Positions 22,713-33,128 of a stretch of DNA of 64,000 nt are shown here, piece by piece. Every line of letters starts with the position of its first letter. The first letter of the stretch is position 1. The position numbers were made by a program, and so were the translations under genes. The notes under the pieces were generated by a model that had not been told where the DNA came from, searched no databases, and saw nothing but the letters and a program-made list of their open reading frames with translations. The stretch spans positions 2,487,501 to 2,551,500 of the forward strand of contig JAKZAP010000017.1 in the NCBI GenBank assembly GCA_023053575.1, given 5' to 3'. This DNA is from Branchinecta lynchi. Its lineage: Eukaryota; Arthropoda; Branchiopoda; Anostraca; Branchinectidae.

Positions 22713-22821
22713 TTGCGGGTTAACAAGAATTCCTTCGTCAAACCTGTTTTTCTTTTTTAAACGTTCAAGTTAAGGATACTGCAGAGGCCGAGTTGCCGTT
22801 CCGCACGCTGTGTCTGAAAGA

Positions 22822-23892
22822 AACAAGACCAAAGGTGTCGATGGGATCCCAAAAATCTAATATTTGATTCAGACAATCGGGTTTTGTCTTCGCCAGATCC
22901 AGTCTTTGCCAGGCTCATGATCAGAGAAAACCAAGTTCAGATATACCTCTATAGGCCATATCTATTTTGACGATACTGACCGAGACTTCCTGCTTTACTT
23001 CTGCCTAGTTTCCGGTTTCGCCCGAAAGTCGAGCAAAAAGAGAAAATTCAGAAACAAATCCAGCGTATCCCCTTAAAGTGCGAACACACGATCAGGATTT
23101 CCCTGCCGGATTTCCTACACTTTCATCATCAAGTTAAAAACATTTCAACTTTTCTATATGGAAGTGACGATGGTGGCAAAAATCCGGGTAGGAATTCTAG
23201 TCCGGGAGCTTCCTATCCTGATCGTGTGCCCGCACTATTATCCCTATAAAGAACATCTAGTCAACTTCGAATTAAAGTTTGACGAAGAAAAAAAAATCCG
23301 GTTAGAACCGGATTCCGGACTAATTATATGTCCGGGTAAAAGATGATTGTCATATACAGACTCAGCCTCTCTTCTTACCCCTTAATCTGTCATCTAATCG
23401 AACTTTTGCTTTTAAAAAAAATTCCTGTTTTGGCGGGATTCCGGGCGAACTAGTTGTCCTCCGAGAAAATGGTTTTCACCACCGTGTTCAGAATGTCTTC
23501 TTACCTCTAAATCGACCACTTAATCAACTTCAAATAAATCTTTTACTTTTAACCATTTTTCCGATTTTGCCGGATTCCGGACGAACTACTTGTCCGGCGA
23601 GAAAACGGTTTTAACTATCGTGCTCAACATGCCTTCTTACCCCATAATCGACTATCACATTAGCTGTTTAAAAATATTTTGTTTGTCCCTTAATTTGACC
23701 CCCACCCCTAAATGCAGAGCTACATAGCCTATCTACGAACTTGACCTTACCCTTACCCTTAATCCAATGAATCCTCACACCAAGTTTAATCAAAATATCT
23801 CATTCCCTTCGAGAGTTATCGTGCTCACAGACAGACGGACATTTTTGCGATGTCATAGGTATCCCTCCACTTACGTTTTGGGAACCCAAAAA
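22822..23892 (+). mobile_element. Family B element
   Basis: It has the head AACAAGACCAAAGGTGTCGA with GGGATCCCAAAAA, core units, a shortened CAGACAGACGGAC microsatellite and the terminal palindrome mutated to TTTTGGGAACCCAAAA. It is more diverged than the copies at 2,893 and 43,143. Confidence 0.65.
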
Positions 23893-24300
23893 CAGTTGTT
23901 TAGCCATTCAGTTGACGAACTGAATGTTCTTAACTGATTGATTTAATGATTTCCGGGATCCTTGGATCATCAGAAAGAGGCAATATTGCCAAAGATATAT
24001 TTTTTGACAAATTACGACAATTTTGCGAATTCCTTGTCCGATTTTTGGGCACCAGGGTCGATCGAGCATTTATTAACTGTAACTGATGTATTCTTGCAAT
24101 CCCAGAGCAGCGTTGGTGGAGCAGACTACGTGTGCAACCGCAAGTTGGTTCCTTCGCAAATTCGATGCGAGTTCTCGGACACCTACTTTTCTATCCTTCT
24201 TTTAAAGAGCTAATTAAAACCTGATATTCGCTTTTCAACAATAATCTTTTGTGTTTAAAGCTTTAAATCTTTGAACTGGCAAAAAAATAAAGGAACTTAC
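23893..24300. other. Intron or intergenic stretch
   Basis: A short plus-strand reading frame is open at 23,962-24,213, but it has no splice sites, motif or homologue I can name. The next minus-strand exon of the unknown gene ends at 24,301. Confidence 0.25.
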
Positions 24301-24524
24301 AGATAAGCGAGAACGGAAAGGAGTTCGGTGAACACAGTGTGCCACAATGTGCCTCGAACCTTGTAGCCAAAGGAAAAATTTCTTTGCGTTTGGCTGGGAT
24401 ACATCTTCAAGGCTCAGGTACTCGGAAGTCAAATACATCGCGAACGAATGAAACGCAAGCTCCAAAATCGAGAGTGCCTTGTGGTGGTCTTTCGCCAATA
24501 GCAACGACTGAACTTGTTTTGGCT
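24301..24524 (-). CDS. Exon of the unknown minus-strand gene (24.3-28.0 kb)
   Basis: It ends at a textbook donor (TTATCT|GTAAGTTCC) in phase 0 and starts after the acceptor GCTTTGTCCATCACAG, with a branch-point-like AGACTAAGT about 40 bases before it. It encodes KQVQSLLLAKDHHKALSIL, then FAMYLTSEYLSLEDVSQPN and WLQGSRHIVAHCVHRTPF, which reads as an amphipathic helical protein. No family recognised. The donor of the preceding exon is not clear, so the upstream boundary may shift by a few bases. Confidence 0.5.
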
Positions 24525-24561
24525 CTGTGATGGACAAAGCCGATAAAACTGGCTTGAATAC

Positions 24562-24831
24562 TTAGTCTTTGTATTTTAGGGATGGGTATATGCCGCCGTC
24601 CAACACGACAAAACAACACGACCGTGATCCTCCAAAAATTGAGATTCCCAGCTCTTTTCCAAGTTGGCGAAAGACCTTGGCTATCTCTTGCCGTGAACTA
24701 GGGCTGTACTTCAACATTTCCCCAAAAGTAATAACTGTATCATTCGCTACTTGGGGGATTAGCTCTCCCATGAAATAAAAGGGGTCAATTCGTCGGTCAG
24801 AGGGTGGTGTACCTGACCAGGAGGACTCGCC
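24562..24831 (-). CDS. Exon of the unknown minus-strand gene
   Basis: It starts after a long T-rich acceptor (TTTATTTTTCAG) at 24,831 and is open to a stop at 24,562, beginning GESSWSGTPPSDRRIDPFYF. It continues with FGEMLKYSPSSRQEIAKVFR and LGKELGISIFGG. The true 3' end is probably a splice donor before the stop; none is strong, and CCAAG|GTCTTT is one candidate. The entry phase (0) does not match the phase-1 exit at 24,928, which is one of the inconsistencies of this gene. Confidence 0.5.
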   Translation of the reverse strand, partial: GESSWSGTPPSDRRIDPFYFMGELIPQVANDTVITFGEMLKYSPSSRQEIAKVFRQLGKELGISIFGGSRSCCFVVLDGGIYPSLKYKD

Positions 24832-24927
24832 CTGAAAAATAAAAAAAAATACATTAGAGAAATAGAAGAAAGAAGGAAAAGCTTTCCCCCTCTGTAAAAC
24901 AGAATAGACTTTATATTATTCGCTTAC

Positions 24928-25388
24928 CAGTGTCAGTATCTAACGGAAAAGACTTCCAAGAGAAGCCAATTTTAAAAACTTTCCGATGGCGCCTACATTT
25001 GCAGAAACATACAAGTAAAACACGTATCTGCAGGAAAAGATCGGCTACTTCTGGCCGGATTTTGCCGAAACGCTGACTGGTGGCTGAAAAGGCTTCCGCC
25101 AGCTCTTTCTTCTCCTGTGGCGTAAAAACCTCTTTGCAGCCACTGGTTTGGGTGCAAATCCGGCGAAGCCTGAATACGGTTTTCGACCTCAATTCTCATT
25201 GTTGCTGTGAACACATCAATATGGGCTTTATGATTAATAGTAACGAGAGTGGTTTTACTCATTTTTTGAGTGTTGTCCACAGCAACAAGAGCGACGGTAC
25301 TTGGGCACGGTCGTGGCTCAGCCGAGTTTTTTCTAGGCGGTCTCTTAATGCAGTCATTTTGCCACCAGGACAAACGTTCCATGGTAAT
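24928..25388 (-). pseudogene. Coding-like segment of the unknown gene with switched frames
   Basis: It is bounded by a good acceptor (TATTGTATTTATTTTAG, exon from 25,388) and a good donor (CACTG|GTAAGCG, exon end 24,928). Inside, the coding signal moves between frames: one frame reads MERLSWWQNDCIKRPPRK and on to RIQASPDLHPNQWLQ, then a second frame takes over with KEVFTPQEKKELAEAF and RFGKIRPEVADLFLQ. The switch is near a run of five T's (GGTTTTTACG). Either a frameshift has broken the exon or an extra intron separates two exons; a candidate acceptor, GATGTGTTCACAG, lies at about 25,215. Confidence 0.4.
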
Positions 25389-25489
25389 CTAAAATAAATA
25401 CAATACTTCAAGTACTAGTGAAAGTTTTATCTGACTTTCAAATATGCTATCCTGGCCCAACAAGACAAAAATAATACCAGTGACCATGC

Positions 25490-26223
25490 GACAGAGCTGG
25501 TGACGGCGGACTCGATAGCTCTTTCCAACTGCCAAGTTTCATTCAAATCCGTTCACTCGCTCAAAAGTTATGCATGCCACTAGATTCCGAAATTCCCCAT
25601 CACTCCCCTCCCCCCACGATGGTCGGATCGGGGAAACGACTATTCTCAAAGCAGTCTGTTCGGGTCTCTGATATGCCTTACCAAGTTTCATCGTCCTAGT
25701 ACCGAACTCGCGGGATAACCGAATTCCGACCCTCCCCCCCCCCCTCCCCCGAAGTGTCCAAATCCGGCCCAGTTATATCAACGATGTATCTAGGACTTGT
25801 GCTTATTCTTCCCACCAAGTTTTGTCCCGATCCCTCCACTCTAAGCGTTTGCCAAGATTTCTGGTTCCCCCCTCCAGCTCCCCCGAAGTCACCGGATCCG
25901 GTCTGGATTTTAAGTGGGTCGTTTGAGTCACAAGATCTTGCCAAATATTAAGTTTTATTAAGATCCGATCACCCGTTCAAAAGTTATAAATACCTCAATA
26001 TTCCGGATTCCCCCTCCCTCCACTCCCCCCACGATGCTCGGATCGGGGAAGTGAATATTTCCAACTGAAACATCTGGGGTCTCTGATACCCCTGCCAAGT
26101 TTCATTGACCTAGCTTGTGTGGAAGGGCCCGAACTAGCAAAACCCGGACCGACCAACCGACCGACGGATGGACAGAAATTGCGATCGCTATATGGCACTT
26201 GGCCGAAGGGGAAGTGCCATAAA
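25490..26223 (+). mobile_element. Family C element, 5'-truncated
   Basis: C-rich units with the phrases CCAAGTTTCATCGTCCTAG and GGTCGGATCGGGGAA are followed by GACCGACGGATGGACAG and the terminal hairpin GGCACTTGGCCGAAGG. It lies in an intron of the unknown minus-strand gene. Confidence 0.65.
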
Positions 26224-26572
26224 AACAGTGGGCCTATTATGCTAAAATCCATTTTTGCACTGTATTATAGCTGCTGTTGCAAATATTAAGTTAGTTCGAC
26301 TAATAACGTTTTCGTATGGACTTCGTTCGTGAAACGACGTTTATAGAACGTGACAAAGAAAACACTAATATGAAAAAAATTATACGACGTTTTTGGTACC
26401 GACAACGACGAACGCGACTAATTGCTCGTCAAATCTGTGTACTATAGGTACACGTTTCGAGTGAAATAAAAGGAGAAGGAAATAATTTTTTTTAAAGAAA
26501 AAATCCGATTTTAAAGCCATATTTCACGGGAAAGAATTTCAGCAGGCAAATAAATTAAAATATATTACTTAC

Positions 26573-27139
26573 CAATTTCAATTCTTCTTTGATTGTTTGC
26601 AAGAAGAAAATACGACTCTATCAGACTAACGGGTAGAATCAGACGATCAGTCCCAAAGAAAATCCATTGTTCGTATATCCGACAGAGCGCTGAAATGTCC
26701 TTGTCTGTGCTTCCCTCTAGAGTTAACTGGCTGCTGATTGACGTGGTCAATATCTTCAGAAGACACTTGGGAATCTTTGACAGATAGTGTCTAAAGTCAA
26801 ACTTCTCGTAATTTGCGAGCTCTAGAGGGAGCTTGCAGGATCTTAGGCGGATTTTTTCTAAGGTGAAAATGGTGGTAAGTTTGGTCAGTAGCCCACTGCT
26901 CTCGAGAAGACCGGTAATTTCGTGGTCTAGATCCTCTAAATTTTGTTGGTTCTCAACTGGAGGCTCCTTCCTTGCATCCTTCTTTTTTCGCACATTTCCA
27001 CATTTTTTTTTGTGGTGAAGCGATGTACGCACTCTACACATATTCTTTTGCCACTCACAGTACATCCTGCAGCAGCTAATTCTCGTTTTGCTACATTCGT
27101 CAATGTTGCAAAAAGTCTCAATTGCGGTGTTTCGTTTTC
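26573..27139 (-). CDS. Large exon of the unknown minus-strand gene; Cys/His-rich start, helical body
   Basis: It starts after a perfect acceptor (TCATTTTTTGCAG) and ends at a perfect donor (ATTG|GTAAGTAA, phase 1). One frame is open across all 567 bases. It begins with a Cys/His-rich stretch (FCNIDECSKTRISCC, then YC, C, HH, C within about 40 residues), which could bind zinc. A charged linker (KKKDARKEPP) and a helical body follow (EITGLLESSGLLTKLTTIFT, then FDFRHYLSKIPKCLLKILTT and WIFFGTDRLILPVSLIESYF). This frame needs a phase-1 entry, but the upstream ATG exon ends in phase 0. A second frame (ENETPQLRLFATLTNV...ICVECVHRF) fits that phase and runs to the poly-A at about 27,012. The function is unknown. 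Confidence 0.6.
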
Positions 27140-27971
27140 CTGCAAAAAATGACAGTAATATAAATTCTACAAAAATGGAGAAATAAGGGAAACCAGATGA
27201 AATGGAAATACGGACTGAGAGTGTACGAAACGATTACGTTATTATCATCAATATACATCACTGTTCAGAAAATATTAGTAAGTTTGACAGTACAAGATGT
27301 ATGCGTTAGCTTCGTTTTATTAGAGCTATATTTCGGACCTACTGGCAAGGTTCTTTTAAAGCTGAACCTGGAAAATGAACTTGTGCAAGAGTAGTTAAAG
27401 ATTCTACCTTCAGTACCGTGTCTGATTTCGGGAATTTGTTAGTAAAAATTGCTCGGAGTTCTAAAATAGCGCAAATAGCGCTAATAAATGCAAATGACGG
27501 ATCCGTTTTGCATAGTCGAATAAGATTCGCAGTCAGTCTTGTAAGAAGGTAGTATTTATTTGTGAATGTTCAAATATTTATTCTCTACAATGCTTTTGCA
27601 CAATAGGGAAAATTACCATGTCAACGAAAAATAATTTAAAAATAAAATAAAACTTGAACATGAAACAAAATGTAGTAACGACAAACTCAGACGAGAACCA
27701 TATCACAAAACTAAACTGATAGATTGATAGATTAATAATCGGGGCCTAATTTCCACTTTGAAAATATGCTAAGTGATGAAAATTTGGTAGGCTTATCGCA
27801 AACAACTTATTTTACTTTAATGCGGCTGTTATTTTATATGAAAATTTGGAGACGTTTTGCTGTGGAAACATTTTTTCATGTGGAGTTTAGAGTAAGTGGA
27901 AGCAACAGAAGCAGAATTACTTGAAGCGATAATCTACAAAATACGCTCAAAGATAGGAATGAAATACTCAC
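27140..27971. other. Intron of the unknown gene with repeat debris
   Basis: About 27,320-27,560 carries family A pieces (TATATTTCGGACC, CTGGCAAGG, GACGGATCCGTTTTGCA, GATTCGCAGTCAG). The rest is AT-rich with no recognisable exon. Confidence 0.35.
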
Positions 27972-28016
27972 TTGGTCTTCGGGCTTAGAATTGCTGCACT
28001 TTCGGCGAACTTCCAT
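27972..28016 (-). CDS. Probable first coding exon of the unknown minus-strand gene
   Basis: The sequence ATG GAA GTT CGC encodes MEVRRKCSNSKPEDQ and ends at a good donor (CAA|GTGAGTATT, phase 0). It begins 28 bases downstream of the end of the duplicated promoter-like segment at 28,044. The next exon found is at 27,139; phases agree only with one of its two open frames. Confidence 0.45.
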
Positions 28017-28137
28017 CGCACTTTTAATGCTGCGTGTCAAATGTTTTCACTACTGTACTCTGGTTATTTGCTTAACACTGCACACGAGTTGAAGATTTAA
28101 ATAAACTGCCTCGTGATTCCACGAAGTGAAATCGAGG

Positions 28138-29164
28138 GGCCTCTTTAGGCGCCAACCAATGTACTTCGGTTCAGAGTAACCAGTGTTTTCGCGACTTTCG
28201 GTTCCGATCTTCGGTCAGGGAATTTTGGAACGGTTATCGTTACCGTTCACGATTTTTGGTTCTGATTTAGCTTCACCGTCATCAACTAGAAAATAAAAAC
28301 AAAGGCGGAACAGCAAATAGAAAAATGTTCTAAAGTTAAAATGAGAACTTACATAGTCCAAAATATAAATTGAATATTTTATTGATTCTTAATTTGAATT
28401 TTATATTTAATTTTAATTTTAATTTTTAGTTTCAGTTTTAATTTTAATTTTGATTTACAATTTTCTATTTTCAGTTTTTAATTTGTAATAATAATAAGAA
28501 ATAATAGTAAAAAAATTAAAAATAAAACTGAAAATTGTAATTAAAAATAAAAATTAAAACTAAAACTAAAAATAAAAAATAAAAATTAAACTTAAAAATA
28601 AAAAATTAAAAGTAAATATTCCTTCAGCCCAAGCTGACTGCGAGTCTGATCGTAATTATCATTTTTCCAACTTAAGTGGCTTTGACCCTGAACCCTTGCC
28701 AAGAAGGGCCGAAATATAGCTCTGATAAAATTCAGCTGAAGTATCCGTTTCTCACTGTCAAATATGATCGCACTCAGCTTGAGCTGAAGGAATTTTAATT
28801 TAAATTTTTAATTTTTAGTCTTAATTTTAATTTTTAATTATAATTTCCAGTTTTTAATTTTTCAGTTTTACCTTTAATTTTTTCTTTTGCTATTATTACT
28901 ATGATTTTGTATTATCGTGACAGATACAGTCTAACACAAAACCCAGTCAGCTGCTGATATAGATCCAGTTGCAGCTACAAATTCTTCCTCCATCTTTATT
29001 ATCAAATATCTTTCTTCATCACGTCATCGTCTTCAAATTTGAAACGTGTTTTCGCGTAATTTCCAATGTTTTGGGAGAACCGATTTTTGGTTACGATAAA
29101 AAACTGTTTTCGCGACAACCGGTTACCGGTTTCCGCTGAACATCGGTTGGCGCCGAAACACACC
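28138..29164. mobile_element. TIR DNA transposon (non-autonomous), 1,027 bp
   Basis: The left end is GGCCTCTTTAGGCGCCAACC; the right end read inverted is GGTGTGTTTCGGCGCCAACC, continuing as ATGT. A 5-bp duplication, CGAGG, flanks it (28,133-28,137; 29,165-29,169). The copy at 18.5 kb shows the uninterrupted target. The interior holds a long AT-rich inverted repeat of TTTAAT-type words (28,380-28,610 and 28,790-28,880) surrounding a family A copy at about 28,618-28,797. No ORF is present. Confidence 0.7.
28618..28797. mobile_element. MITE-like family A copy, nested
   Basis: The ends are CCTTCAGCCCAAGCTGACTG and inverted CTCAGCTTGAGCTGAAGG. The interior has CTTGCCAAGAAGGGCCGAAA and AAGTATCCGTTT. 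It is inside the 28,138-29,164 element. Confidence 0.6.
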
Positions 29165-30524
29165 CGAGGTATGCTGAATCTCCAAAAATAATGCCTTTTA
29201 GCCTTCGCCTCGTCTCGGGCTCGCGTTTTCATCCTGTGTTTCGTGTCGTACGCGCCATGTTTAGATAGGTGGTCTGTTTCAGTTGGCATTTGCAACTTGT
29301 TAGGAGATCGCACAAATTTAAAAAATAAATACCAGGCTGTAGCCAAAAAGCAGATCTATCTGCTGCTGTAGTCCTTAGACCTGACGAACCAGTTGGTAAG
29401 TAGTAATTAATTTTGATTTAGAAAGTGTAGTAGACAGGTAGACCTCTGGGGAAGAAGGGGTACACATACGTATGAGTACCCAACTCACACCTCACACCTG
29501 GGGGCATGCCACCCCGTTTGTGAACGGGTGTCGAAAAAGGGCCTAGTGTACTAGACTGTTCTAGAAGTCCTGCGAGTCGAACGACGAACTGCCTCGGCTA
29601 GGTAGTTCGCCTGTCCTGCCTATGAAATTGCGCAGAAAATTTGAAAAGTGAAACTGAGTCAGTTGAAGGAAGACTTGATCATGAGTGATTTAGGTTGAAG
29701 AAAGGGAAGATTCACGAAGAAGGAAAAAGATTCAGAAAATGCAGTATATTCTTGTGATAACAATAAGGACTGTGAACATAAATTGGATTGTATTTGGTAT
29801 TTGGCAGATATGCAAGTGAACAGAACTTGCCTCTGCACTATCTGCAGCTGAGACATTTCGGGTCACTGGAAAACCGGAACATGAAACTGGAAAACCGGAA
29901 CCGATGGCTCAGTTTCAATCAGCTACAGGTAGGCATGGGCACTGCTCCTGTTTTCTGTTTCTGTTTTTTTCCTCCTGTTTTGCTGTTTTCTGTTTTCTGT
30001 TTCAGGGACCCAAAATAAACAGAACAGCTGTTTTGAAGCCAGCTGTTTTTTTTCTCACCTGTTCTGTTCCGTTTTGGTGTATCCTGTTTTGCCCTGTTCC
30101 TGTTTTTTTTTACCTGTTTAAACAGCCAAATCTGTTTTTTGGGGGCAACCCGCCTTATCAGTACAACACATCTTTTAACTCATCATTTCGAAATGCCACA
30201 TTCCAAAAGAGGCCAATTTGCCAACCTTACCAGTGACCCACGCGAATTGTGGATGAGATGACGGCTATCAAAAATAGTGAGCAAAAATCAAGCAATAGTA
30301 GGAACAACAGCAAAAAATGGGAACTTCAGATACTGTAGATATTTATTCAGCTCAAGCTGACGGCGAATTGCATTTGACTGAGCTAAATGGATACGTAGTC
30401 AGCTAAGTCTTAGACTACTGTTGCAGCCTTCCGACCCTTCGTGGCAGATTCAGTGTTCGGGTCCAATATGAAGAAGTGCGCAAGCGTTCAAACGTGATGT
30501 GTAAAAGTAAAACGTATATCATAT

Positions 30525-30962
30525 CAGAGATGGGCGAATCCGATCATGAAAAGATTCGAATCCGAATCCAGGGCTAAGTACGAATCCGAATCCGAATCCA
30601 CCATTTCATGCTGAGGATTCGAATCCGAAATCGAATCCGGATTCGAACCCGATCTTGACAAAAATTAAATCATGTTCATAGGTTATAGTTTAAAAATCAG
30701 AGGTGACAAAAAACACTGATATTTCAGGTAATCAGATAATGTGATAGATTACTTAACATATTTGGTGGTGGACACCAAACAATTTGATTGTCTGTGTAAA
30801 AATCGGGAAAACGGAAACTGAAAAGATGCAGAATAGAAATTTGAGCGAATTCATAAGATTCAGGGTTTGGAATCCGAGTCCGAAAGCAGAAGATTCAAAT
30901 CCGGCCAAAAGGACGAATCCTGGATTCGAATCCGAATCTGGATTCGGAATCGCCCATCTCTG
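30525..30962. mobile_element. Small hAT-like MITE, 438 bp
   Basis: The ends are CAGAGATGGGCGA and inverted TCGCCCATCTCTG, with a near-exact 8-bp duplication TATCATAT / TATCCTAT. The arms are full of GAATCCGAATCC words. Non-coding. Confidence 0.75.
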
Positions 30963-31055
30963 TATCCTATATTGTGTACGAACAGCCTAATAACCATTCG
31001 CTCTTGACGTTTAATTCATTGGTCAATATGGGCCCAGTTGCCAGCGTTTGGATGT

Positions 31056-31072
31056 GGGGGGGGGGGGGGGGT
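31056..31072 (+). repeat. Poly-G run of about 17
   Basis: Low-complexity G run in the middle of the inner hAT-like element; its length may be unreliable in the assembly. Confidence 0.7.
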
Positions 31073-31260
31073 ATCAACGAAAAATACTTCTAGATGGGTC
31101 TTTGGGTGGGTCCAAAGACCCATCTGGACAATGATGTTCACGCATTCCAAATTTCCACCTTAGTACCAGGCATGTTTAGCAAGTTTGCGAATTTGGTCAG
31201 ACAATTTACTCTGGGCAATCCGGGCCCAGTTGCACATAATTCGCAAAATGGTGGTAAGCC

Positions 31261-31735
31261 TTTAAAATTTAACTGAAAAGCCAACTAATTTGTGTGTCAT
31301 TTAATTAAACACACTGAATTATTGGGATTCTACAAAGGGAATTTTTTATTTTCCGCTATCTGCTCTAGTTATGACGTTCAGAATATGTGCGGCCGTCCCC
31401 ACAACGCAAATTCTACTATGACTGGGGAAATTTTAATCTAAAGACAAACGCTGTTTTTCATTGGTCAGTGGTGAGATTGGTGAAGATTGAATAGTGCCGG
31501 AACAAAAGAAAAATCATAAATCTCTCTCGTAAGGCGTGCAACAAAAATACAAGCGCATAGAGGTACCACAAATCACACGGAAATTCCACTGTTTGAACAA
31601 CGATTACTCGTGAATAGCGGAAGAACGAAGTAACCAGTTTTCAGCGGCTCTTCAAGCTGTTTTAAGTGAATAAGTGATGGGTAACTAGATAATACTAGAT
31701 TGTCCTATCCCAGCCTTTTTAGGTTAAACTTTAAA
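31261..31735. mobile_element. MITE family E, 475 bp
   Basis: The termini are TTTAAAATTTAACTGAAAAG and an inverse (TTAAACTTTAAA). The interior matches 54,801-55,259 on the opposite strand (CACAAATCACACGGAAATTCC, AAGTGAATAAGTGATGGGTAAC). Further fragments lie at about 1,085-1,230, 17,270-17,400, 46,600-46,760 and 57,010-57,100. Confidence 0.7.
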
Positions 31736-31769
31736 GGAAACATTAGTCACTGGGGGAATTGTAACCAAT

Positions 31770-31970
31770 TGCCCTTGAACCGAAAGTGTATCGGGGGTTG
31801 AATCCCAAAAGTCACAACTAGACCCCAAGGCCCATAAGTGCACCAAGTTTCAAATTAGTATCTGTCATGGTTCACGAGATAGAATGCCAAAATAAAACGG
31901 TGAAAACCGAGAACGGAAAACCGGCTATCGCGGCCGCAAAAGTGGAGTGTTCACAAATGAACTTTCCACT
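31770..31970 (+). repeat. Fragment of dispersed repeat family D
   Basis: Phrases GGGGGTTGAATCCCAAAAGTC, ACTAGACCCCAAGG and CACCAAGTTTCAA recur as tandem units at 48,280-48,760. Confidence 0.4.
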
Positions 31971-32066
31971 ACAACCGAACATGTGATTACCAAGAAGGGC
32001 TCACACGACGTATAATCTGTTCAGCGAAGTTAAATGTGATTTCAAAAGACTAGTACTTTCAGCTTC

Positions 32067-33128
32067 AACAAGAGCTACGAGCTCATATGGCACTTGTTAC
32101 GAGTAGGCACGGCTCGGTTATGTCAATGATATATCTAGTGTTTGCTAGGTGTCTTCCCACCAAGTTTCATCTCGATCCTTCCACTCATAGCGTTTTCCAA
32201 TATTTCCGGTTGCCCCCTCCAGCTCCCCCCAAAAGTCACCGGATCCGGTTCGGATTTTAAGTGGGTCGTCTGAGGCATGAGGTCTTTCCAAATATCAAGT
32301 TTCATCGAGATCCGGTTACCCGTTCAAAAGTTATAAATACCTCAAGATTCCGGATTCCCCCTCCCTTCACTCCCCCGACAGTACCCGAATCGTCTCGGTC
32401 ATGTCAATGATGTATCTAGTGTTTGCTAGGTGTCTTCCCACCAAGTTTCATCTCGATCCCTCCACTCATAGTGTTTCCCGAGATTTCCAGTTGCCCCCTC
32501 CAGCTCCCCCCAAAAGTCACCGGATCCGGTCCGGATTTTTAATGGGGTCGTCTGAGGCATGAGATCTTTCCAAATATCGAGTTCCATCGAGATCCGATCA
32601 CCCGTTCAAAAGTTATAAATACCTCAAGATTCCGGATTCCCCCTCCCTGCACTTCCCCCACAGTACCCGAATCGGCTCGGTTATGTCAATGATGTATCTA
32701 GTGTTTGCTAGGTGCCTTCCCACCAAGTTTTATCTCGATCCCTCCACTCATAGTGTTTCCCAAGATTTCCGGTTGCCCCCTCCAGCCCCCCCCCAAAAAA
32801 AAAGTCACTGGATCCGGTCCGGATTTTAAATGGGTTGTCTGAGGCATGAGGTCTTTCCAAATATCAAGTTTCATCGAGATCCGATCACCCGTTCAAAAGT
32901 TATAAATACCTCAAGATTCCGGATTCCCCCTCCCTCTACTCCCCCCACGGTGCTCGGATGGGGGAAATGACTATTTCCAACTTAATCATCTGGGGTCCCT
33001 GATACGCCTGCCAAGTTTTATCTTCCTAGCTTATGTGGAAGTGCCCGAACTAGCAAAACCTGGACAGACCGACGGACGGACAGAAATTGCGATCGCTATA
33101 TGGCACTTGGCCGAAGGGCAAGTGCCAT
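32067..33128 (+). mobile_element. Family C element, full length with three shorter units
   Basis: The head AACAAGAGCTACGAGCTC with ATATGGCACTT is followed by three units of about 284 bp, marked by ATGTCAATGATGTATCTAG at about 32,118, 32,401 and 32,685. Then come a CAGACCGACGGACGGACAG microsatellite, ATTGCGATCGCTATATGG and the GGCACTTG hairpin ending at 33,128. The unit length differs from that of the 4,404-8,049 copy, so the array is rebuilt from different sub-units. Confidence 0.75.

Larger units (their letters stand above)
28044..29575 (-). repeat. Duplicated promoter-proximal segment, copy 2, inverted and split
   Basis: This is the reverse-complement counterpart of 18,128-18,632, in two parts: 28,044-28,137 and 29,165-29,575. 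The gap is the 1-kb TIR element. The inner end (GTGTTAAGCAAATAACC on the minus strand) lies just upstream of the minus-strand ATG exon at 28,016, mirroring the plus-strand arrangement at 18.6 kb. Confidence 0.7.

Noticed and set aside
29904..30236. Phe-rich plus-strand frame
   Set aside because: It is produced by CTGTTTT repeats near the end of the inner hAT-like element.
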